From contig JAUDYN010000008.1 in assembly GCA_030407005.1 (NCBI GenBank), positions 2,480,001 to 2,544,000 of the forward strand: a stretch of DNA of 64,000 bases. Reading direction: 5' to 3'. Positions within the stretch are counted from its first letter, which is position 1. Every line of letters starts with the position of its first letter. A program made the position numbers and the translations under genes. The notes beneath the pieces were generated by a model. It was not told the origin of the DNA, did no database searches, and worked only from the letters and a program-made list of their open reading frames with translations. This document shows positions 11,943 through 23,133 of this stretch, in pieces. The DNA is from Desarmillaria ectypa (taxonomy: Eukaryota; Basidiomycota; Agaricomycetes; Agaricales; Physalacriaceae).

Positions 11943-12141
11943 GTATGAGGAGGGTATCTTGGGAATACCATACATGTACACCGATGGACCATTTGTAGAG
12001 AATATACTTTTGCTGTCGAGGAGTAGGTCCATGTGTGCGCATCAACAGCACAGCCACAGCCGAAGACTCCAAACAACCGACAACCGACGTGTCGCTTTAC
12101 CAAATCCACCAACGGGACCACCTTGTACGCTTTGCCCAACA

Positions 12142-12965
12142 ATGTTTACTGAAGAGCTAAAGGCCTTTCGAAGGCTCGGATTTCGCCATGTATGCTTAAT
12201 GCTTCGCTGCGTGTTCTGACCTTACCTACCGTTGCATTAGGTCCTGCTCCAATGTCTCAATTTCGCGACTGTCATCGCCTCGGGACTCATGATATGGAAG
12301 GGTTTGGGACTAGTGACAAACACAGAATCACCCATTGTTGTAGTGCTGAGGTGCGTGGTCGCTCATTCGACCAGTGAAGCGACGTGTAACTAACTGGTGG
12401 GTAACAGCGGTTCGATGGAACCAGCCTTCTACCGCGGCGACCTACTTTTCCTTACCAACCCGGCGCATGAGAGATACCATACGGGAGACATCACTGTTTA
12501 CAAGATTCCTGGAGCCGACATTCCGATCGTTCACCGGGTATTGGAGACGCATGATTTTCCGTTGATGGATAATTCTACGTATGTTTCCATACTGTATGGT
12601 GTACCAGGACTAATCGGGTCTATCTAGTCTGGCGAAACAATATTTGCTTACCAAAGGAGATAACAATTATGTGGATGATATCGATTTATACCAAGGGTTA
12701 GAGTGGTTGGAGAGGAAGCATATTGTAGGAAAGGTTAGAGGGTATGTTTGGTCTTTTTCGTCATTTTTTCGGGTATTCCCTTGTGTTGACTTCGTATGGC
12801 CAGGTTCCTACCGTACATTGGATACGTCACGATAGCGATGGTTTGTTGCCTTAGCTTTTACGTTCTCGAGGCTCGCGCTGATTTTCCTTATAGAATGATT
12901 TCCCCCAGCTCAAATACGCTCTACTAGGAGGACTTGGGCTGTTGGCGCTAATACAGCGAGAATAG
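12142..12965 (+). CDS. SEC11: signal peptidase complex catalytic subunit SEC11
   Basis: Six exons (12142..12189, 12241..12350, 12408..12578, 12628..12741, 12804..12840, 12894..12965) sum to exactly 183 residues, the normal Sec11 size. An N-terminal membrane helix ([17 protein letters not shown]) is followed by [16 protein letters not shown], which holds the catalytic serine. The eukaryotic His replaces the bacterial Lys in IVHRVLE, and the conserved [11 protein letters not shown]sp box follows. A short C-terminal hydrophobic helix ends the protein. It cleaves signal peptides at the ER membrane as part of the signal peptidase complex. All introns are GT...AG. Confidence 0.95.
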
Positions 12966-14188
12966 GCTGACTGTAAGCACGTCCACTTACTACTGTCCAA
13001 CTCATGAATACTGAGTGATATTTTGCAGGTAGTGTAGACATCATTTGCTGTGTAATCATAACAAAACCCTCCGCCAAGAACTCGGCTATTATACCTTCTG
13101 AATTGCGTGGCGTGACATCATAATTCGCAGCCAACACGAGGAAGCGATGAGGCCCATTGAATAGACGGAACAAACATACATACCCTAATTTCTTGTCTCC
13201 ATGTACAAAGGAGCCACGTCCTTGACATTCTCCATTCTAACGGCGCTGTGCGTCTATTTTCGTGCGTACACCTCCATCTCCAAACCCTTCCGAGATCCTT
13301 AGGAGCACAGAATCTTCTTTGCTCAGCATACTCAAGGCGTTCACGGAACATCCGGTAGATTACACCTGTACGCATTCTGTCTGTTTTCTCTCCCTCTTCT
13401 TCATTTGTTTCGCAGATGAGCAACTTGTCCGCCTCTTCCAGAGACCCGCGGATTTTCCGTACCAGGTCGCCGTGTCCCTTGATCAGCATAGTACGGCAGA
13501 GGTTTTCCCCATATACATATTTATTTATTTTCCTCATGATTCACCAACCAGTGAAACGGCTTCCGTGGTTCTCCTTAATAACTTTCTACACTATATTCAT
13601 CGGTCCCGACATCGTCCTAACGGGATTCATTCTCCTCCGGGAAATCTTCTTTGCTATCATGCACCACTTCCTATATTTGTTTCATAGCTGCCTTCGGTGT
13701 GAGCGATCCTCTCCCCTTCTGCATTATATACTTACTAAAAACGTGTTTATCGGGTGTCGTAGCCCCGTCGCTAATCAAACACTACGAAGAGCGCACGTAT
13801 GACGTCTCTCTTCCGGGGAAAGAATTTTTTATTTTTGTCAGAAATTCCAACGACATGTACAACACATGGACGAAACAATCCAGAACTTTGACAGTTCTGC
13901 GATGCGTGTCGGTCGCGGGGTGTGCCTACATGATGTTCGTCCTTTGGTTTGGGTTATAGTAGGCATTGGACTGATGTCCGAGGAAGCGTTCGGTTCTGAT
14001 CATAATCGAAGACTGGATTCTTCTAACGTGTACTCTCTAGTATGTGTAAAAACAGTCCTGATGTATACATCTCTATATGAGTCCATAAGACGCTAACTAT
14101 ATCCATTATTAAATCCAAGAATAAATGACGGTCCAAATAGCGGAAGGGTACAAATCAATACCACTAAGAAGGAACAATGTTCGGGTAC
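12966..14188. other. unresolved region with hydrophobic ORFs
   Basis: No clean model could be spliced. On the plus strand an ATG at about 13195 opens a hydrophobic stretch (FSILTALCVYF) that stops at a GTGCGT donor. Farther on, two frames carry membrane-like text around 13570-13690 (TFYTIFIGPDIVLTGFILL) and 13690-13960 (FCIIYLLKTCLSGVV; CAYMMFVLWFGL). They could be exons of one multi-pass membrane protein or remnants of one. A 139-codon minus ORF at 13118-13537 competes. No known family was recognised. Confidence 0.3.
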
Positions 14189-17100
14189 TTATGACCCCGT
14201 ACAAGCTGCAGTAGGGAGTGTGGCGTTGACCGCGTTCCATGGGCTGCAAACACAGCGTTAGCCAATGGAAGTAGGGATAAATATAATAATGATAACGACG
14301 ACTCACTTAGGATAAGAGCATCCTGCGACAGTTCTACAAAGAAAGGTCAACCAGCGTTCATTATAAAGACATCCGAGAATTAAAAAAAGGGACAGAAATA
14401 CTGACACATAAGCCAACTGCGTATCAGCGGAGTTATTCCAGCCACTGCCCACTGTCGCCTTAGGCGCGGCAGTAAACGTGGGTGCGAACAGGGTCTTTAT
14501 CGTTCCCGTCGCTGTATAGGTCGGAAGGAGTGACATCTGAGACGGTGAGAAGGATGGGGACAGCGAAGGCGGGGGGAAGGCATGTGACGATGTCTGTGCA
14601 GCTTCAACGGTGCCTGCGCCGGACTAGACAGAACAACAAATCAGCTTTATGGGAATAGAAAGACAAGAACGGAATTCTGAAGACCCACTCCACCGGTTGC
14701 AGTTGCGGGATAGCTCCCATCGAATATCTGAGATGAACTGAGAACACTTGCACAGTGGCCGATGGCTTCCCGTGGGTCTATAATTAGCACAAGGGAAAAG
14801 AAACTGAGCTCTCGATGCGGGTCTTATAGACATGCTACATTACCTTTCGGAACCCACCCTTGCTGTACACCCAGTTGATAATGCCAAAGGGGGCTGGAAG
14901 ACGTTCCTAGCTTGGTAGAGTTCCCGATCTTCCACGTCCAGAAGAAAAAATTCTGGAGCGCGTCCATGGATGCTAAGGCGACGTTCTTGAGACCTGCAAT
15001 GGTGCTGGCGTTGTACGACTGTCGCGGGAATGGTTTAGCTTCTGCTGTGTTGGGAATCACGAAGGGAGGAGAGGTCACGTACAGTCCAGTCATCCCAAAT
15101 GGTACAGTCCGGATAGCCAGGCGTAGAACCAATTCCGTTGAGCCTGAGAGAATAGACGGAATGAGAAACCGATCATGATTCAATTACGGAGGTGGAGTGT
15201 GAGTTATCGATAAGGAATGAGGGTACCCACCATAAGCCACAGTCATTCACTGCAGTAGACCACTCGCCGCCCAAAGTGACACCGAAAGCTTTCGAAGACT
15301 GGTTTGTCGCAATTGCCCAGGCACTATGGACGGGCATTAATTTTAGGTGACCATCACAAGATCATTGCCGGATGAACCAGAGCACATACCAAGGTTTGAC
15401 TGCCAACTGATCAACGCTAACGGGAATACGTGACACGTTGACATGTCATCTACTCATGATGAAGTGAAATGAACTCACGAACTGGTGTGATCGTTAGTAA
15501 ATGCCAAATACTGCATGGGAGCGAGAGAAGAATGTCAGGCGGGTCAGAACGAAGGACGAAGGGGACAGGATGAGACGTACAGGGTGTTGATCTAGTGCGA
15601 TACGGTCGGCACCAGATAGGAATCTGTAAATGGTACCACAAGAGAAGGAAATGAGAAAAGCGCTGACACCGGAATCATCACACGCACCCTTCCCAAATGG
15701 CGACCTATATATCAGGATAAAAATGTCACGCCCGGAACACCGTAATAAGATACGACTTACCCCTTGGAATCCTTCATGGATTGCGATATAGGGTCCAGCT
15801 CCGGAACCAATGCCACTGACGAATTAAGTTAAACGATACTGCAAGATGAAGATATGGAATCCCGCACGTTGAGGTTCTGATGGCTTGGTATGCTGCATAA
15901 TAGAAACTCTGCACAGAAGTTTGACCGATAGTTGCCCACAGGATTTCGTTGACGATGCCCACGCTATGGGTGTGTGAGTCAAACGAGAACCTTGGAAAGA
16001 AGCCCGCGGGAATCACGTACATCCCTACAACATCACGGTACTGATCCTGGCTGACGAACTCTGTAAGGATTCGGAGATATGTGAGCGTGCGTTCCGCGTT
16101 GGCTATTCCCATAGTGCCATGCTGTTTGAATAGTCAGACCCTTACGGAGGGGAACGAATAGAACTTTTTCGACGAACCATACTAAAAGACAGGCCATAAA
16201 TGAATCACTCGTGGAACAGCGGTAGAATAAAGATAGATCTTACAAGTTGACGGTTCCGCCTGGTTGATGGAGACGAGATGATTAACCTCCAAAATAATAA
16301 TACGTATATAAAAAGAATATTCACTTTTTCCTGAATGGTTCTGTGAAAAAAGGTACGAGAGTCAGTCACGCAAGAACGGCAGCAGGACACGTTCGATCGA
16401 CAGACCCATCCGTTTTGACTTCCGGGGAGTGCGTGCAGGTCGAGGAAGATTCGAATGCCATACTTCCTACCCCATTCGATACTAAGAACTGGGTCAGAAG
16501 GTTCGGTTAAATTCTGCTGGTAGTCATCAACTTACGCTTTGAGGAAGTATGTCCATGAGGTGCCAACAAGAAACGGCTCATCGCCAATGGTCTCAATTGC
16601 CTAGCAATAAGATAAGCTACCATGAGAAAAGCGCTGCCAATAAGCAGACTAACCCAAAACCCGAGGGGGATCCGAACCCAGTTCAAACCGGCACCTGAAA
16701 AGCCAAGCCATGAGCACGAAGAACCCATCCGGTTTTAGCAAGTGTTGAACGTACCCGCGATATCTGCAAAGTCCTGTTCGGTCTAAGAGAAGAGCTAGGG
16801 TCAGGATCACGAGGAAACCGAAAGCGGATTATCGTCTCACAATGAATGTCTTGTAATGCTCCTCCATTTGTGATGCCAGGTCCTTGCCCATGGCCAGGGC
16901 CAGGGTCCACTCATCAACGACAACAATGTCACTCTTGTTCACGTATTTTTCGTAAAGACTGGGGCAAATGAAAGGCTCTGTCACTTTAAAGACGTCAGCG
17001 AAATCAAATAGGGTCGACAAACGAATTCCGAATGCGAACCTAGCCATCCACTAAATTAAAAAAAAAAAAACAAATTATTTAACAACTCATGAATGGGATG

Positions 17101-17822
17101 AAACGGCTGGGTCAAACAAGCTCTCACCCTAGGTTGACGCCACGGGCCACGTCCTCGCCCCAGACCCAGTCTTCCGAGCCGATGCGCTTACTCCAACTTT
17201 GCGCCTTGCCACCAGAAGTAAAAGGGGTCGTGGGATCCTGAGCCCAATCACCGCCAAACGTATTCGTGTACGTGAACGTGGTGCCATCGCTCATAGTTAT
17301 CAAACTTCCCGTAGTGCCCGACGTTGCGGTATTTTTAGAACCTCCCCCTCCTCCTCCCCCTCCAGAAGATCCGCTCGAGCTGTTGTCATTCTTCTTTTTC
17401 GTGACAATCGCCACAGGAACTGCAATGGCAATAGCAACCACTGCGAGGACACAGAAAGAAATGATGAGGATCTTTTTTCTTCGGGACGTCGCTAGTGGGT
17501 TAACGTGCGTGATGTGGGCAGAGACGACCGATTTTCGGTGTCCGTTCTTGAGGTTCCGGCGCTCTGTCAGAAGCCGTCTTTGTTGGGCTGCGCTCATCGC
17601 AGAGGTGACTGGCTCCTCCTTGGTGGTATACTAAGGAACATATCACAGGAGGAGTACATGTTTGTTGAGAAATTATGGCCCAGATAAGGGAAAAACGCGT
17701 ACCATATCGATGAGTTCATCTTGAGAATTACGTATCCATGCGTCGGGGGTACGCGTCGATGTATCAAAGGGCGAATCGTCAAGAGGTTCGTCTTGAGTGG
17801 ACACGTTGTGATAGTGCGCCAT
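14189..17822 (-). CDS. GH5 exo-beta-1,3-glucanase, type II membrane-anchored
   Basis: A multi-exon gene of about 750 residues. Residues 1-90 are a charged cytosolic tail. An anchor follows (KKILIISFCVLAVVAIAIAV), then a Ser/Gly-rich linker with nine Gly in a row. The GH5 barrel starts at WSKRIGSEDWVWGEDVARG and GGWLVTEPF. It includes NWVRIPLGFWAIE, RIFLDLHALPGSQN (strand with conserved His), GMYGIVNE (acid/base Glu) and VTLGGEWSTAVNDC (nucleophile Glu). The Ser/Thr-rich C-terminal tail ends in AGCSYPNPWNAVNATLP, a family signature. Its final exon is reached only by splicing at a GTGAGT donor near 14311. The enzyme trims beta-1,3-glucan at the cell surface during wall remodelling. The start is the first ATG that keeps the acidic N-tail (MAHYHNVSTQDE). 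Confidence 0.9.
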
Positions 17823-18809
17823 GGTGGTAGTCGTCAACAAGCAGCGCTCCAGCCACGTTCATAACCACCCATTGATAATAATAAAAAAAAATTAGTGTGC
17901 CTTTGCGGAACGTGGTCGAAAAGGGTTATCTTCGCCGCGCAATATGATCCATTGCGGCCTTGGAACGCCGATCGATTCCCATAGCCTCCTTTCAAAACAT
18001 TCTGGGCACTAATAAGCAGTGTACACACACGACGAGTTTCAGAGGCACTGTCAATGTCAACTCCTGATATTCATGGCTAGCCCTCTAGTGCAAAGTTCTT
18101 CGCCAAGCTTCTTTTTCCTTTTCTTTTTCCTTCTTCTTCCTCTTCTTCCTCTTCTTCGTTAGAGGCATACGGGCGCAGTCAATGGAAGGATCATTTAAAC
18201 TAAGTCGCAACGATGCCATGGCCAAGGAAAAAGCGGTTATGCCCGAATTCGGTCTCTTTATCCCGATGTTTTGGCCCGACGCTCCTAGCAAACGTCGTTA
18301 GGGCACTACCCTTGGGATCTGCAACGCCTTCGAGGACTTACCATACACTCGGTTCAAACATACCCTGTACCTTCCCTTGCGGAGGAACATTACGGTATCT
18401 CACCTTCCTGATGCGCCACACTTCCGAACGTATACCCAAAGTATCCAGTGAACACGCCTTGCCGGCGCCACCATATTTCCGTGTGTAATTTTTCTAATCA
18501 GTAGTAACCTTCGCGGGAAAATCGAGAATTCGTATAGTTTTATTGCATTCGAAGCGTTTCATGACCATCAGTAAGCCCGACGCCTCCATCACACCACAGA
18601 CGTGGTTGCCAACTCTCCTATCTCTTCTTTATGAATGGGTGCGAAACCCTGCAAGTTTAAGCCCGGTATGGGATCCGGTAAATGTACAATTGTACTTACT
18701 TACGTGATGTATCGATGAGCCTCTTGGATCGTCTTGAAAGCAAACCGGCAACTCAAAATGAACAACTCATGATAACAAATGACTCATTACTGTACAACTC
18801 CACGGGTCT
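17823..18809. other. intergenic between the GH5 and KIN17 genes
   Basis: The segment near 17830-17900 is the 5' flank of the GH5 gene. Around 18100-18160 there is a run of CTT/TTC repeats, which is AAG-rich on the minus strand. Short ORFs show no family similarity. Confidence 0.35.
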
Positions 18810-19842
18810 CTAAGCATTCTCTCGCTCCATTCTCCGCCTTTTTCTATCTTGCTCTTCCAGTATCAGTCTCTCGGCTGCTGTCATGGGTACGCTCCGCTTC
18901 TGCGCACCGGAACTTGAACTTGAAGCTGCCGCTGCCGCTGCCGTCTTGAAAACGTTCGGTCGTTTCAACGGGTTAACGGCAGCCTTCATCTTTATGCCAG
19001 GGGCCGATAACGATGACGATTCGGTTGCCGGCTTGGAAAACGAGATCGTCAACTTCTCCGCCCCTTCGTCTCTCTTAAGCATTTTCTCCTCCTCCTTCTC
19101 CTCGCTCTTCCCCCCTTCCTCTGCATTCCCCCCCGCACGCTCAATCTGCTCAGCGATAAGCATTCTCTCCCTCTGCTCATCCGAAACCGTCGCCCTCTCC
19201 TTTTTCATCGAAGCTTCCTGTAAAAATCAATCAACACACTTTTATAATTTAAAAACTCTAATTCACAACTTACCGCTTTCGCTAGAGCCTTCGGACTATT
19301 ATCTATCCAAGCAATGAACCACCCCTTCTCAGTCTCATCCACCCTCGCCACCCCCGTCCTCCCAAGGTGTTTCACAAACTCCGTCAACGTAACCCACCGC
19401 GTAGAGTTCATATGTACATGATATTTATCCGAGATGTACTCTTGGTACACCTGGTTCGCACGTACTCGTTTCGTGCCAAACCTACCAACCAATAAGTCAC
19501 TCAGTCATGAACAAGAAGAACAATAAATATGCCCACCTCCGAGAAAGAAGCGCAACAAACTCGGACTGAAACTCGCTCGAGAAATTTGAGATATGCTTCC
19601 CCGCATGCTCGCCAACGACGAGCATCTGCCGGAGGTGGCTCTCCGAAGCAGCGTGGCACTTGAATCCATTCTCGTCGCGGCATTGTTTCTCGCAGACTTG
19701 GCAGTACCACCGGAGCCTTTGAAGTCCCTTGGACTTCATCTTGTTCGCGAGGTATTTCGGGGTTCCAACTAGGATTGGGTTAATGAATTGTATTTATTCT
19801 TAGTCAGGATCTGGGATGTCTCTCACCTTCGGCGCGAGGCAT
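18810..19842 (-). CDS. KIN17-like zinc-finger protein
   Basis: Four exons, complement(18810..19217, 19274..19481, 19537..19768, 19827..19842), total 287 residues in frame. The protein starts MPRAEVGTPKYLANKMKSKG and carries one C2H2 finger near residues 26-52 (WYCQVCEKQCRDENGFKCH...H). The KIN17 winged-helix domain follows (QVYQEYISDKYHVHMNSTRW, then TLTEFVKHLGRTG and GWFIAWID). The C-terminal third is Lys/Glu/Ser-rich with a basic end (EEQDRKRRRMERENA). KIN17 proteins are nuclear and act in DNA replication/repair and mRNA processing. The KOW/SH3-like C-terminal domain of animal KIN17 is absent, as in many fungi. Confidence 0.9.
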
Positions 19843-20169
19843 GATGGTAGTAGAAATGGTAGTAGACTAATGATGATCGTCAATGGCAGACTGCCCTCGA
19901 CATGATGACAAATCTCTCCTCCCACCAATGGCTGTGCCCCATATTTATCAAAACCCCCCAGTCTACACAAAGAAACCTTACTTGCCTACCTTCGCTCAAA
20001 AACCGTCCCCCACGAACTCTGGTGGCCATAATAGGCCGAGAGCACTGATGGCGTCACCCAGCTCTAATCTAGATGTGGCTCCAATGATCAATTACCGTAC
20101 GATATTAATTACAAGCCAGAGTAGTACAGTATCCGTTCACCTTGCACTTCCCCGAGATCGAATCAGAAT

Positions 20170-22218
20170 TTACTGTGCCTTTTTCCCCCTCGCCTTTTTC
20201 TTCTGTTTACGAATATACCTCCTAGCGCTCGGGATGCCGAACTACCACCATCATCAACACCAATATAATTTTTTTGAAAAGGGGAGAACGTAATACCTGT
20301 ACAGCCGGATACAGCACCAACAGCAAGGCACCGATACCCAAGCCCCATTTCACTCCTCTCGGGAACGGCTCGGTAAAGACACCCACGCTCCATTTCCTGA
20401 TGACCAGGATCTCGGTGAGGATGGTCGCTAGGAGGAGCCAGACGTGTTGGCCCATCCTCACAGCTTTTCTGCAAAGGGATTCAACGAGGATGAAACATAA
20501 CGACAATACAAGACATACCGCGGATCATTGATATACTGATACAGCTCCCTCACGGCAGGAAGTGCACACAGAAACACAAACGCCAACCTCATGATGACGA
20601 TAGGATGATCAGGCTCCATCCACAACAGAGTCTAAGCATCCATCCATCAGAACCAAACAGAAAAAAAAAGAATACCACCGAGCCGCCCTCACCTTGAGAT
20701 AAAACGGGTTTAGCTCCGCTGCGAGGAAAACAGCCAAGAGGAGGACGACAACGAAATAATGCATAAAGGACGATGCCGTTCCCCATTTGAAAGCCGTAAA
20801 GTCGTGGGGCGAGAACTGGCTCAGGACGCGTCGAGCTTTGGATCGGAGGCCCCGGTGTTGACGTAGGCCGCGCCATTCGTATGGCTAGTATCGGATATGA
20901 AGAGAGCGGATCGGGTTGGGAGAAACGAAGAGGGTACCTTGACTTCCAAATATTGACATACTTTCATACCTTGGGGGGGGGGGGGGAAGATCAGCCAAGG
21001 AAGGGTATGCAGGTGGTGAACCCAGCCTTACCGAGATAGGTGCCAATCCAATTGCAGATTAGCACGTCGAGGACCCACTTTTAGAAAGGATAAGCAAGCA
21101 TTTTTCCTTATCTTGACAACGTACATGGTCCCACCAACACTAATAGACAACCAATGTTTCAGAAACTCTCGCGAGGAAGAAAGAAAAGGTAGGTAACTAA
21201 CCTCTGCGAAATTAGCAAGCTGGTGCTGCAAACTATACTCTGCAAGTTCAAAGGCGATACTGAGAATCTACAAGTACTCAGGGGTGACGCGTACGGATCA
21301 CATCGAATGACGCACCCAACAGAACCAATAATCCCTCAGAATCATCGCCTTGCCGAACCAGCCCAGCGTATGAGCTACACAAAATACGTCAAGCGCATTC
21401 TACGAACAGAATAAGCCAAGCCACAAGCCCCTATCGATGACGTCTGAACGCACCCATACACTCGCTAAACTAAGCGTGCAATCCTCCGCGTAGCTCTTCT
21501 CAGGGAGGGCCACTCCCAGAGCCGGATCGAGGATCCTCATCATCCCACGGGCAGAGTCTAAATCCTGGAAGAGAAGGAAGACGAGCACGAGTTCGTATAG
21601 GAGGTTCACGCCTAGGACGGCCCGCCAGAAGGCAGGATGCGGGCGAACGAAGGGGCCATCCCGGAATTGGATCATGGAGAACATGAGGAATGAGAGGATG
21701 GAGGCATATACGCCGCTACAAGGAGGAGATATTAAGGAGGGAAGGGAAAGGGAGGGGGGGGGGGGACTAGGGGACTCACACGCGCCGCTTGTCCCGCCCC
21801 TCTTCGAGGACATCTTGTGTGGTCGCTACGTACGCGAGGAGGGCAAGGCCCACGGCGAGAGCCGAGAGCGTTATGGGCTTGTAGAAGAACCTAACCAGTC
21901 GATTAGAGTTCCGACTCGGAAGGGTTCGTCGGACGCTTACTCTACGCTAGTATCGTGCCGTTCTTGGAAGGGCGTGATCCGCGTGTAAGGCTCTGTGCGA
22001 TCCGCCTGTACGAGGGTCGGGTCGGTAATTATCCCAAGGGTAAGGAAGGACGGGAGGAACGTACGTCGTACCCTATAGGAACATCATTACGCTCGCTCTC
22101 GGAAGGGCTACAAAGCAAGGCACTCACATCTAACCGGAACCCCATTAAGCCCTGGAACCGGCTCTGGCTCATGGGCACTATTACTATCCGAATCATCAAC
22201 TGGTGATGACAGCTCCAT
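20170..22218 (-). CDS. phosphatidylserine synthase, base-exchange type (PTDSS-like)
   Basis: Around ten exons splice cleanly into a multi-pass membrane protein of roughly 500 residues. Membrane helices include LSALAVGLALLAYVA, ILSFLMFSMIQF, VNLLYELVLVFLLF, the block around TASSFMHYFVVVLLLAVFLA and WLLLATILTEILV. Family signatures are TTQDVLEEGRDKRRVGVYAS, NALDVFCVAHTLGWFGKAM, FELAEYSLQHQLANFAECWW, and HWILDVLICNWIGTYLGMK followed by VCQYLEVKPYEWRGL. These belong to the PSS1/PSS2 base-exchange family, which swaps serine for the head group of PE or PC at the ER. It is unrelated to the CDP-DAG-dependent synthase of yeast. The end is a basic tail (QKKKARGKKAQ) reached by a final GT...AG splice. 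The start MELSSPVDDSDSN is an acidic cytosolic tail. Confidence 0.9.
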
Positions 22219-23133
22219 GTCACTACGAATGAAATGTAAAATGTAAAAAAAAAAAATGGATGCGGAAGAAAGAATAAGTTGGGCAGGGCGAGAGTGGTTC
22301 TTCGAATTCGTGCTCCGAGTCGATGACGATGTGAACACGTGGGGTGGGGGGTGACCGTAGATCCACAAAAAAAAAAAGAGGTTCCTTTTTTTTTTCTTCA
22401 AAAAAGGGATATGGGTCCTCGAAGCGGGGATTTCAGATGATGAGTTCTGTATATGGTCTCCCTTGTTCGAAACCGGCGCCACCATCCATCTATCCATCTG
22501 TCCATCTCATGTACCTACCTACCTACCTACCTACCTACCCACCTACCCACCCTTCCTCTGTTCCGTCCCGTTCCATAGAGGGCTTTCCCTAATAACCCCA
22601 ACCAACCCACCAATAAACCCAACTTGAACGATTCAAAAGTCAGCCGTCCCCCGCGGGTATTTACGCATCATCGTCTTTTCAATTACGTGTAACGTCAAGG
22701 AGAGAAGGGGAAAAAAAAAATCCCCCAAGTTTTGTTTGTTTGGCTTGGCTTTTCATCTGGCCTCGGGAAATTTTACGCGCCATATCGGCAATTCAAGTCT
22801 TGATGGGGATGTTGAGTTGGAAATAGTCACCCTCGATCAAACATTGAATGCCGGGGATACAGCCGACCGACCGACACCGGGGGGGTGGGGGGGGTGGTGG
22901 TGGTGGTGCAAGGGGGAGTGAGTAAGTATAAGGGAAAAAAAGATATATTTGATTTTCAGGGCCAAACCCACGTCTTTGGAATGGACCTTCCCTTCTCGGA
23001 GTTGGCGAAGCGGTTTGGTTCGTAAGGGCAAGGCATCTCGAACCTTGGATCTTTACTTAATGGCGCCGGGACCCTCTTAAAGACATTCCTCGAGCGTGTT
23101 CCTTTCTGCCCTTTCTCTGTTTTCCCTCTATAC
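22219..23133. other. divergent promoter region between PS synthase and Zn2Cys6 genes
   Basis: About 0.9 kb between two divergently transcribed genes. It holds A/T homopolymers (around 22240-22255, 22365-22400, 22710-22720), a (CTAC)n microsatellite, and a G/T-rich run near 22878-22918. No ORF here resembles a protein family. Confidence 0.5.
22509..22552. repeat. CTAC tetranucleotide microsatellite
   Basis: A run of imperfect CTAC units (CTAC seven times, then CCAC/CTAC variants). It sits in the divergent promoter region and is likely polymorphic in length. Confidence 0.8.

Noticed and set aside
13118..13537. Minus ORF (139 codons) with charged, helical text
   Set aside because: It overlaps plus-strand hydrophobic ORFs, and neither strand gives a clean gene. 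No domain was recognised, so I did not call it.
18213..18488. Plus ORF of 91 codons
   Set aside because: Composition is Pro/Arg/Thr-rich without a domain and it lies between two well-defined genes. It is treated as chance.
20974..20987. Poly-G run, and a similar one near 21755-21764
   Set aside because: Both lie inside introns of the PS synthase gene and are simple homopolymers, not features of their own.
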